A stretch of DNA of 64,000 nucleotides, taken from contig NC_071668.1 of assembly GCF_028554725.1 (NCBI RefSeq), positions 5,167,001 through 5,231,000 on the forward strand, given 5' to 3'. The translations under genes and the position numbers were made by a program. Shown here one piece after another: positions 1 to 12,200 of the stretch; within the stretch, counting starts at the first letter, position 1, and every line of letters begins with the position of its first letter. Source of the stretch: Zeugodacus cucurbitae (taxonomy: Eukaryota; Arthropoda; Insecta; Diptera; Tephritidae). A model generated the notes under the pieces. It had not been told where the DNA came from. It saw only the letters and a list, made by a program, of their open reading frames with translations, and made no database searches.

Positions 1-3000
1 CAAAAGACCGATTTCAAATGCCTTTGGAGGCAAGTGTGATTTACGGAAATAGCATCTGGAGTATTTGAGTGCATACAATTTTGTGGCTAACTATTTTTAT
101 GTGTTTCCCTGTGCAGTTTTCGTGTTTTTTTTTTGTAATTTTCGGTATAAAATAGTGCAATTTTGCAGTTGCAGTGCTCTTTAGACCTTCAAGAGAAGTT
201 TATTTCTGTTGGAAAAAAGGTGATTTATGAACAAGCAGTTGTTAAGGAATCTTTATTTAATGATATCATAAATAGTTTTTATGGAAATAGATACAATTTC
301 GGGTATAAAATTTTTGCAGAAAATTTGATATTAAAATTGTTAAATATATAAAATATGTCTGTAGCCTTTTAATATAAAAAAAAAAAAATTAAAAAAAAAA
401 ATTAAAAAAAAATATATATAATTATATAAAAAAATTTGTGTTTAATAAAAAAAAAAAATTAAAATTAAAAATTAAAAAAAAAAAATTAAAATTAAAAGTT
501 TAAAAAAATTTAAAAAATTTAAATTAATATTAAAATTTTTTTTTTTTTAATTAATAACAAAATTTTAAAAATAAATTCACATATTCTTCCTTTAAAAAAA
601 AAATTTATAATTATTAAAAAAATTAAAAAAAAAATGTTTGATTAAAAAAATAAATATATGTATGTATATTTAATATTTTAAATATATTTTATAGTATATA
701 TCAGAGCTGAAAAATTTCAAAAATTACTAATATTTACATATCTGATTTGTAAGCGAACTTAGTCCGATTCAGATTGCCTTACAAGTTTTTTTCCACATAT
801 CATTGTGCTATTTTTAAATTGTGAAAAGTGCAATTGGAATTTGTATTTATCGAGCAAAAAGTACTTGGAGAATATTACTTTAATAATTTTCAATTTCGAA
901 TACTCTTTAAGTATTAGCTTTTGATTTTATTTAGTACAGCTTTTGATTTAGTATCAATATTTATTATAAAATTTTATTATTATACTTAAAAATATTAATT
1001 ATTCAGCTAAAAAAAATTAAAAAAAAAAAAATTGTTAAATAAAAAAAAAATTGTTTGATTTAATACCAATATTATAAAAATAAAATCACATATTCTTCAT
1101 TTAAAAAAAAATTAAAAATTATTTAAATAAATAAAAAAAAAATTATAAAAATAAAATAACTTATTTTTCCTTTAAAAAATTTTTTAAATTATTAAAAAAA
1201 AAATAAAAAAAAAAATATTTTTATTAAAAAAAAATTTTAAATTAAAAAAAAGCTTTTTGATTTAATATCAAAATTATAAAAATAAAATCACATAATCTTC
1301 ATTTAAAAAAATTTAAAATTATTTCAATAAATAAAAATAAAATAACTTATTTTTCCTTTATAAAATTTTTTAAATTATTTAAAAAAAAAATAAAAAAATA
1401 AAATATTTTTATTAAAAAAAAATTTTAAATTAAAAAAAAAGCTTTTTGATTTAATATCAAAATTATAAAAATAAAATCACATAATCTTCATTTAAAAAAA
1501 TTTAAAATTATTTCAATAAATAAAAAAAAAATTATAAAAATAAAATAACTTATTTTTCCTTTATAAAATTTTTTAAATTATTTAAAAAAAAAATAAAAAA
1601 AAAAATATTTTTATTAAAAAAAAAATTTTAAATTAAAAAAAAAGCTTTTTGATTTAATATCAAAATTATAAAAATAAAATCACATATTCTTCCTTTAAAA
1701 AATTTTAAAATTTTTTTAAATTTATAAAATAATATAAAATTTTTCATTTTGCTGATCATAAATATTCTTCTTATATAAAAAAAAAAATTTTAATTATTAT
1801 TTTTCACATTTTAAAACAACAAATGAAATTTTGGAAAAAGAAAATGCCCAAATTTTCTTTCAACAAACCATTCCGAATTTTTGCAAAATTATTATTTAAA
1901 ATATTTTTTTATTTAATTTTCCTGAGTATTTTTCAATGATATCTAAACAATAATCGATATTACAATAATTAATTTATTTTTTTTAATTTTTTTTTAAATA
2001 TTTATTTTTTTAATCTTCAAATTTCCGAGTAGTTTCAACTGGTGTTTGACATTTTTTTTAATATACTCAAATATTTCTAAGCTTAGCAGTCGTACTAGGA
2101 ACCAAATAAAAATAAAATATATTTTTCGTGGATAAAAACTATATTTTAAATGTTGTCATCGGCATCTTAAAGGGCTCAAAGAACTGAAAAAAGTACGAAA
2201 AAGTAAAAAAAAAAATATTTAAAAATAATAAATTCAAAATATTGAAATTTTTTATTAGTACAAAAATTAGTATAATTATTATTTCATTTAGTTTATAATT
2301 AGCTGCTTGACAAATTAAATATAATTTATTATATGTTAATACCTATAAAATAACAAACCACTAACTTAACTGTTTATTAATTAAACTGCATACTTATTCT
2401 ATTTGTGTTGCATGTTTTCATCGCTGTAAATACATATAAATGTTTCAACTCATCGCTAACAGCTGGATACACTAATTCACAATTTAATGAAATTTTAAAT
2501 CCACATAAATTGTGCTTTGGTGTAAACGGCTGTAAATCATGCATGCTAAAATGTATTTCTCATAAAAAAAAAACAAGAGAAAATTTTAAGAAAAAAATGC
2601 TTGCTACAAAATATCTGTCTCTGCCTCAAATTTTCTAACATCAAATCATACCGAACTTTTACAAAATCCATACTTTGTATTTATGTATATATTCCACCAT
2701 CAAAGTATCAAACTTTTGTATATATTTAAATACCATTTACTTACTCATACATTTAGGTCTCTAGCATCTACTGAATTCATAGCATAACTTAACTTTTCAT
2801 GTTAGGAAAAAAAAAAAAAAAAATCAAAAAATACCAAAATGCTTGCTTTTTCCTACTTTTTGATTGAATTGAAGCAAAAAACCTTTCACATTTGTTTGCT
2901 GTGAAATTTTCTGCGCTCAACTGTTACTCTGTTCTGTTTCATAACTATTTACTTTACTTTAAGCACAAAAAAAAGCAAATGCTATACCCTCTTGCCTCAT

Positions 3001-3169
3001 TTTATTGTTCTATACTCGCTGTTTATGCATTGTTTTCATTTTCCTGTTTATATTTTTACTTTCTTTGGTTTATGTTTTTTATACTGCAATTTCAAATTTT
3101 TGAAACTTAATTGTATTAATTCACGAAATGAAAAAATTTTGACTCACACAATTAATACGAATGTTATAG
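1..3169. other. AT-rich intron sequence upstream of the first visible Msp300 exon
   Basis: I see no convincing coding exon here. The sequence is dominated by A/T homopolymers and short AT motifs. It ends in a splice acceptor (ATAG at 3166-3169) that opens the first recognisable Msp300 exon, so it is most likely intron of Msp300, whose 5' part lies outside the window. Short open frames near 163-351 and 2405-2638 have no recognisable domain and the composition of the surrounding intron. Confidence 0.6.
1040..1720. repeat. AT-rich tandem repeat, ~190-200 bp unit, about four copies
   Basis: The landmark TTTTTGATTTAATATCAAAA recurs near 1254, 1441 and 1644, with a diverged copy near 1053. Each is followed by AAAATCACAT, then TCTTC and a long A/T run. 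The spacing of about 190-200 bp makes this a short local tandem array inside the intron. Confidence 0.7.
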
Positions 3170-3277
3170 GAATTAACGCACGATATCGAAGATTTACTGC
3201 AATCCCTATCGACGGTCGAAGATGGCATTGGTAATTTGCCGAGCGCTAGTTTGGATGGCATGCTGCAAGGATTGAAG
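3170..3277 (+). CDS. Msp300: Msp300 exon (36 codons, spectrin-like helix)
   Basis: The exon runs from the ATAG acceptor to a GTATGT donor, phase 0 at both ends. It encodes 36 residues beginning ELTHDIEDLLQSL and ending MLQGLK, an amphipathic helix typical of spectrin repeats. It is the first exon I can support in the window. Confidence 0.85.
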
Positions 3278-6200
3278 GTATGTGTGTGTGTGTATGTATA
3301 GAGCGAAATGCAAAGAGAAATCACTTGAAATATTAATACATATATACTCGTACATATGTATATATATGTATGTATATGTGTGTATTTTCAACTGTAAGTA
3401 AAAGTTGCGTATACGCCATGTACGCGCATTGCTTTGCATTTTCTATTATGTATTTGTATATATATATATATTCTAAGTTATGTTTATTGACACTTACTGC
3501 ATACAAGCCCAACCACCACTATATATTCAAGCGCAATATACTAAATTTAACATGAGTTACAGATATTTATAACTTTTATTATTAGAAAGCAGTTACTTTT
3601 GTACACCCACAAGTTATGTAGCTAACAAATACTTACATACAACTATGTCATAGCTCTAAGTGTGAACCAATATCCGATTTGATGAATGCTGGCGTGTGTC
3701 GCAGAAAATCAGTAACACAACCGCATCATTCATATATCGCACATTCGTTTTTTTATTATTTTTTTTAATTTTATTTTTATTTTTTTAATATTTTTTTTTA
3801 TGAAATTAAAAATTATTCCACTTCAGATCACTAGAATTCTAGGGTAATGAAAAAGGTATAATGATCATACTAAACTAATTTAGTATAGACTATAGCAAAT
3901 GTATTAGGATTATACTAACTTCATTTCAATTCTTTAAAATTAGTAATCAGAGCTATTTTAGTAGAGCCTTGTGTTCTAGGGTACTTTTTAAATTGTTGTA
4001 AATATTTTTTCTATAAATAGTAGAGTAAGTTTTTTCCAACAGATTTTTCTTTTAAATTTGTAATTAAAAATATTACAGTATTACTTTAGTTCCATTACAA
4101 TAAGGCGATCGCGAGTCAATAAAAAATCGGTCGTCCATAGATTTTTCTTAACCACTGTACATAGCTAGAAATAATACTAATGAAATGTACTCGAACATAT
4201 TAGATCTTCACAGCGCTATTATATATATAAATATAAATATTTTCTTTTCGATTTCTTAGTAGTCAAGCTTTGTAGTAAACCATTCTTTTCTGGAATACAT
4301 TTAAAGTAGAAAACGTAGATGGCTTACAAGACACGAGTACACAGTTGTTAAATTCTCAACAAACAATAAATTTAAATATTTTATATACTCTTTTATATTA
4401 TATATAAATATTATAGTAAATCATAAATTTTTCTACGGCTCAGACACCCAAATTGGCTTTACAAATCAAATTTAAAATATGTTTAATACAAATTCTACTT
4501 TTCAAGCTTACTATACTCATTTACAACTGTTTCTATGGTGGATTATATACAAATTATATATCTATCTGACACTGAACTCCACTATAATAACACTACACAT
4601 TTCCATGTAGCTAATCCAAGAGAATCTGGAATACCAAGAGAAGGAAGCAACACGCCTACAAGAAATCGGACAAACACTACCAACGGATCCTGGCACTGAG
4701 CGCATACTCAACGAGATCAAAGATCGCATTGATTTGTTATTGCGACGCACACAGCAAGGCATTACAATGATAGCGGTAAATTTGATATAATTTTTTAATA
4801 AAAAAAAAAAAAAAACAAATTTGAACATATTTTTTCTACTCTCTAAAACTCCAACAGAACGCCATGCATGGTCAGAAGAAGCGCGAGGAGGAGCTCAACG
4901 AATACCAAATGCATTTGATTGCCTTGCAGGAATGGATTATGGAGGTATCACAACAACTGAAAGACCTCGAACCGACACCTGAAGTCGCCGAGGATGAGGA
5001 ACAGCTGAAATCGCAAGCCGAACGCAGTCAACAATTGCTGCGCACACTCAAGGATAAACAGCAATCACTGGAAGAGTTGGTCGAGAAGACGCGTCTACTG
5101 CAGCAACATGAAGATGTTGCGCCAATGGCCTGTGATCTGATGGATCAGCTGGAGCATATTATCACGCTGCTGCGCGAACAGATAACTGTGGCCACCACGC
5201 GCATTTACACCATTGAGAAGACTATTGTGCAACTGCGTAAAACGAGACAGGAAGAGGAGCATCGCAAACTTGTAGCCGCGGAAGCTTTGATACAGCCGCC
5301 AGTTAGCGCACCAGCATCCATTGAATCGAGCGCTAGCACTATTGATTCGGCGCCGATGCCGGAGGAAGAAGTTAAGCCGGTTGAAACACAAGTGCTCGCA
5401 GTGGAAACACAAACGTCCGAGAGCCTAGCCGCACCACAGCCGCAAACTGTTGTGGAGACACACACAGTTGAGGCTCAAACTAGTTTGGTGGAACCTGTTG
5501 TGCCATTAGCGCCTTTCGTTGAGACGACAGAGACTGCTATGCAGACACAGAAAGAGCGTAAGCCCACTGAGAATATTTTAGTGACCTCAACCATACAAGC
5601 TGGACAGGAAACAATACAGATTGACACCATACCGAATAAGGAGATACCTGAAGTGCCCGAAGATGTTGAAATCGAAGCACGTTATCATCAACAACCGCAA
5701 GGCGATGTGGATCGTGCCACCGAATTGGTATTGAAGAATGTGCCACAGGCATTCGAAACAACTTTTGTCGAACCCGACCAAACAACAACCGAAGTTGTGG
5801 TGGATGCCGATGGCACGAAGCACATTATTGTGAAGAAGGTGACACGCACACGCCAACAGGTGGTGCAACATCAGCAGATCAGCTCTATTGCAACGGTCAC
5901 AGATGCCGATGGCAATATACAGATACAATCTACCGGACAACTGAATCTGGAAAATGTACAAACAGCCGATACCAGTGGTGATGATCAACGTGGCTATCAG
6001 ACCGTGATAACACAGCAGACACGTGGTACCGTTGTGGATGGTTCCGATCCGAATGCGGTGGTCGTGAAAGAGTTCGAGACTGAGCCAACAATCGAACGGT
6101 TTGAGCAACTGCAAACACCTGAGGGTCAAACCGAAATGATTACCGTCGTAAGTGAGGGTCCCACGACCACTGCCACTTCGCAGAGCAGCATACGCGCGGT

Positions 6201-9200
6201 GGTGCAACAAGTGACGCGCAAGATCATACGTAAGACACGTAAGATTATTAAGCGCATTGTTGTAATCGATGGTGTGGAACATGTCACCGAAGAGGTGGTT
6301 GAAGAGCCAGAAGAAATCGAAGTTAGTGAGGAAGAATTGCCGCCACAGGTGAATGTGAACATCATACGCACAGTCAATGGTAAGGTGGTGACCGAGGAAG
6401 AGTTCGAACGGCTGACTAAAGAACCAGGCGTGGTAATTGAAGAGGTTTCGACTGATTTGTTGGAACCGCAGTTGCCACAGACAAGCGCACCTGTAGACGA
6501 GCCTGTCCCATTGGTGGCAGACTCGACGCAGCCGCAACAGGTATTTGAAATTGAATCCTCTACTATTACTACTACAACAACACAAACACAACCAACAACA
6601 ACAACCAGTATTATAACAACAAGTACTACAGAAAGAACAACAACAACATCAACAGACCAAGCACCAGTAGAATTTGTTGATTTGCCCGCACCAAAAGTAG
6701 TTGAACAAAGCCTAATTGAAACCGTAGAAACTACTAGTACTAGCCCTGTTAATATTCCAGCGGACTTAAGTACAACAACCCAAGAACAAACAATAGTAGT
6801 TGAAGAAGCTATTTCACCAAGCGTACAAATTACCGAACCCTCAAAACCTATAGAAAATATTCAGGAGATTTGGCCACAAGAACATCATCTGGTGCCAACT
6901 GATATCGATTTCTCACACCATACCGATGACACAGTCAAACCATTGGTTGAGGCGTCTGAAGCTATAGCTGTGACTGAGCCCAAACCAGTGGATACAGTTT
7001 GGCCCATTGATGCAGATACAGGTTATCCGGTTTCACTGGAAGAATACAAATTCGAAAAAATTGTAGAACCCAAGGAGAAACCTAGTGTTAGCGTACCACA
7101 GCAAAAGGCGGAAGTAGTGACAACAACTACTACGACTGTTACTACTGAACAAATAACACCCGAGAAAATTGTCGAAACCACTGAAAAGTCAGTACCCGCC
7201 GTACCTGAATTATATACGGCGCCATTGGCTCCATTTAAAGAACCGGAAACTTTCATCTCCGAGGAAATAACCTCTGTAGTATTACCATCTGAAGTCACTG
7301 AGCCAGAGCCACAAGTTTCTGAACCTCAAGTATTAACAGCTGTAATTGAACCTGAAGTTTTGTCAATTGAGCAACAGGAACCACCACCTATAGCGTCTGA
7401 ACCAACAGTATTAGCACCAATGCTACCAACCACACAAGTAACCACCGTCGAAGGAATATCTGAAGAGAGACCAATACAGCCTGAAGAAAAATTAGTCACA
7501 GAAGTTACTACGATAACCAAAGAGTCCGTAACAACACGGACAGACGCACAAGAACCAGAAGCCGTTATTGCAGAACAGCCTATTAGTGAGCATGTTTCTA
7601 TTACATCTACCGAAACAGATATTACAACGCCACCGGAGGACAAGTTCTTGCCAACATTACCTACCGAGAAATCTCAAATCGATATTCGTGCTGCCACACA
7701 GCTCTTCATTTCTGGTGAAGTATTGGCCACTGATAGTGATTCTCCACGTAAATCATTCACTGTGACTGCGCCCTCTATCGAGCAAACTGGTAGCGGTGTT
7801 CTTAAAGTTGTACTGACACCTGAGGAAGATATTGATCCCAAACAATTGCCACCTAAAGTGAGCATGACGATTGTTGAAACCTCAACGGTGACAGAAACAG
7901 AGCGCGAAGATACCACATCTCGTGGCGATGAATTGAATCTCACACCCGCCGATGCCAAGCGAAGTCGTAAGAAAAAGAAAAGAAAGGAAGATGTCGAACC
8001 TGAATTAGAACAAAGTGAAGAAGAACCTAAGGTTGAGAAACCTGAGGTGCCAGTGTCTAGAGTTTCAGTGTCCGAAATCGATATTGAATCTCCACGTGAA
8101 ACTGGCTATGAAGCTGATGACAAAACGCTTGATGATGACGAGACCGATGATGGTAAGAAGAAGCGACGTAAGAAGAAGAAACAAAAAGTGAAGACACGTG
8201 AAGATGAAGAATCCCATATACCGTCTTCAGACGCAACACCACGTGATGTCGAATCACCCAGTTTGGAATCCGAAGGTAAAGTTAAGCATGAAGCTATTGC
8301 TGAGATTAGCCCAGAAAGTGAAGCAACCAGCATTGAAATAGATACTTCAGTGAAGGTTGTGGAAGAGGCTATTGTATCGCCAGATTCTGATTCACCACGT
8401 GCGCCTCTTACTGAGCTAGTGATTCCTACCGAGGTAGTCGAAATTTCCTATGTGGAGGATGAACAGCAACAAACGACACCACGAGAGGAACCGTCTGTAC
8501 CGATCTTTGAAGAACCTACGAAGGAGATTAAATCATCACAGACATCTCCTGAACACAAGCCCAAACAAGAAGAGATTTCCTTACAGACCAGCATTGATGT
8601 TGTACCAGAAAGCCAAGAGACCGAGGTGCAGACAATCACGGTTGAAATAACGGAGACTGAAATGCAGACTACACCGCGTTCTGAAGAACCGGTTGCACAA
8701 ATAACACTTGAGCCAAAACAAACTGAAGAAGAAGAAGTACAAACCGAGGTACCTTATACAGAGCCCCTGCCGCAAGTTGAAGTACCGGCTAAACCAGAAA
8801 CCACAGAAATATCAAGCCAAACAATTGTGGTTACCACAATTGAAAAGGAACTCCAAACCACACCTAAGGAGTCACCACGTACACCTGAGCCCAGTAGCAC
8901 CGACGTCGTGAAACCTTTCGTGCAAGAGCTTGTCAAGGATTTGACTATTGATTTACCCGCTGAAAAAGTCGAAACATCAGATCAAGCCATCGGAACTGAT
9001 CATACTGTCACGCAAGAGATTTACGTTCAAACACTTACCCCGGAACCAGTGGAACATGTGCAACCTGCAAGCACACCCGAACCGGTAATTGAAGAATTCA
9101 TCGAACCGGTGCAAGTGGTTAAAGCACCTGCTGAGCAACGTGATCAGCACACAACCACCTTCGAGTTAACACAACTTGTAGACTCCACATCTCAGACCAC

Positions 9201-12200
9201 ACCACGTCACGAACCTCAACCAGTCGAACAACCTGTTTCTCTGGAACCAGTTACGCTAACGGAAGATATCTCATCTACATTGACTTCCTTATCTGAGCCT
9301 TACAATATAGAAATCCAAACTTCAGTGGCAATCCCACCAGACACGGACAACTCAGAGATTGAACCTATCGTTTACGAGCATACACAAACAATTGAACTGC
9401 CTAAACGTGATAAAAAGAAGAAGGATAAGAAGAATAAAAAGCATGCGCCTGAAGAAAAACCAGATGAAGATGAGTCCGTAGCTGAGCAATTGCCAGAGGT
9501 CAATGTGAATATCGAAATAGCAAAGGACATTGTACCTGAAGCTGGTGTGGTTGTAACTACCACCCAACAAGTGTCGGAAGATACTAGTTCACCAAATGTG
9601 GAAAGGAAACCACAATTGGTGCAGTTGCAAATCACTAAGACTACGGTCTATGAAGAATTCCCTGATTTGCCGGTACAGGTTAGCGAGCAGAGTAAGGTGA
9701 ATCTTACCAGTCAACAAGGCAGCAAACCACGTTCCAGACCAACTTCATCCGTCATGATTGAGGAGGTTAGTTCGCCAACCGAAGAGATTGTTGTTCCTTT
9801 AACACCAGGTCCAGATAAAGAAATACCGGAAGGGGCAACTGAAAACATTTGGTTAGCAGCAACAACGGCTGTTGGTATTGACAAGACACCGAAAGATGCC
9901 TCACAGGCGTTTATTATGTCTGAAAGTCTACAACACTATCCCGGAACACAAGTGCCACCAAAGACAGTGGATGTCTGGGCTGAAACGAAGCAAGTAATCG
10001 GTGGACGAATTAGATCTTTGAAAGAGACAACACCGGAGCATACACCACTCAGCAATGTCTTGCATTTGGCAACGTTATCCGACAAGATAAAGGATGTGCC
10101 TGTGGAGGTGCGTGCGCAGGAGGTCAATCAAGGTTTGCACGATTTGGAGGAAGCTGTGAGACATGGTGATCGCACAATAATAGAAACAACTGTCATAACC
10201 GTAATTGAAAAAGTCTCCACATGGTTGGAAACCATTGAATATCGCGTGTACTTAATCAGACAAAACTCTGATGAAGGTCCTTCGGAAGAGAAGTTGGATG
10301 ACTACAATCAGTTGAACGATGAGCTCGGCACTATCAAGTCGAATGTCAACACGCTCGAAACCCAATTGGAGAAAGCGGATCACTTGACTGGTCCTGAGGT
10401 CCAACAGTGTGTTGATGCGCTCAAGGAGCATGTCAATGCAGTGGAAGAAGTGACCAAAGATAATCAGGCACAAGATTCCAAGGAGTTGAATAAATGGAAC
10501 AATTTTGTCGTATTGATACATCGCACAACCACCATTCTGGAGGAGCTGCAAGAACGTTATGACACCATTGTGAGTCAAGACCTAACACTCAACGATAAAT
10601 TGCGCAGTCTCGATGAATTGGAGGCACAAAACGCCAATGTACAAGCCAGTATTGCGGAGCTCACGCAGAGTGCGCGCGCATTCCAACGTAACTTCCCCGG
10701 CAAAAAGGTGCCACAAGACATCTACAATTCCTATGAAGTCTGCAAGAACATTGAGAACAACATACTGGCCGAACGCGACCGCTTACTACAGTTGCAGTCA
10801 TTAGCCGAAGAGTATGAACAGACACTCAAGGAATTCACCAACATCACAGTGCTGGCCGACAAGATGGTTGATAGTCCAATTATATCCAGCTCATTGGAAC
10901 AGCTGAACAATGAAGTGCAGAAACATCGCAAATTCTTTGTGAACCTAAGCCATTGCCGTGCTATGCTCGAGTCATTGGAAGAGAATATCGATACCGAGAC
11001 GCGAGAGAAGCACGCCGAGTTGCATAAAGAACTCTACAATCGCGCAACTGTGCTTTTGGAGAAGGCTTCGGAGCGCTCTTCGAAATTAGTGCAAGCTGCT
11101 TCACGCTGGACCGTATTGGAGAAGGGCATGAAGGATGAATTGCAGTGGTTGCATGTGGCACAGCAACGTGTACCCGATTTGTCCGCTGTCACTTCTGCCG
11201 ACTACGACCAATACACCACACTTTATCAGTCCATCAGTAGCGACATCTCAAATCACTACTTGAAAATGACACAACTTTCAAATATTGCCAATAAATTGCA
11301 AGATCTCGTACAAGCGCCAAATTTGGTCGAAGATACCAACGATGCGCTCATTGTACTGCTGAAGTTGCGTGAAGAAGTCTCGCTATACCTACACCGTCTG
11401 CTCGTCTTCAAGGAGATTTGGGCACAGTATGAAAATCAAACCGATAAAATGGAGAGTTTCGTACGTGAAGCCGAGAAAGAACTCCGTAACATACATATAC
11501 CCGAAGATCCACTAGAGCAGCCAATTGAACATATGCGTCAATTCTGGGAGATGAAGGCACACTTTGAAATGCACAACAACATACGAAATCTCGCGGGTCA
11601 TAGTTTCGAGAAGGCACTACAAGTCATACCGCTCGCCGACGAGATGCTACAGCGACAATTCCATGCACAACTCGAGGATCGTTGGCAAAACATCGCCGCC
11701 TCCATTGAGCGTATACAGAATAACATTGTCAACAGCCTTGCCTCACAAGATGTGCCCGCTGAAGAGAAATTGAAGTTGGTCGAACGTGAGTTGCAAGAAA
11801 TCTATCTCACAATGACCAGCATTAAGGGCGTCATCAAGAACGAGGAAGAGCTGTGCCTTTACATTGAGCGCATACAAGTGCTACGTACACGTGTTGGCTT
11901 CATTGGCAACGAACTGGGACGCATCGGTCTACAAGATCCACCCGTTGAACCGGAAAAGGTCGGCGAACTGTTCCAGCTCTCGCACAAGATCAACACACAA
12001 ATTGCCGAAGAACTCGAAGGCGCATCTGTGCTGCGCGAACAATTGCGCGCCATACAAGAGGGCATACAAAATCTACGCAAACATCAAACAAAGCTCTCCG
12101 TCATATTGGACGAATGCGAAAGCGCCGAGAAGCTGAGCAGCGAAGCCATTGAAAAGGCGGTAATCGATTGTCAAGCGGTGGGTGAAGATCTCATCGGCAA

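Noticed and set aside
163..351. 62-codon open frame near the window start
   Set aside because: No recognisable domain, no clear splice sites, and embedded in AT-rich intron.
5587..6591. 334-codon open frame on the minus strand
   Set aside because: It lies wholly inside the Msp300 giant exon, antisense to a biased disordered region; its Leu/His/Cys-rich sequence has no domain. It is a shadow of the real frame.
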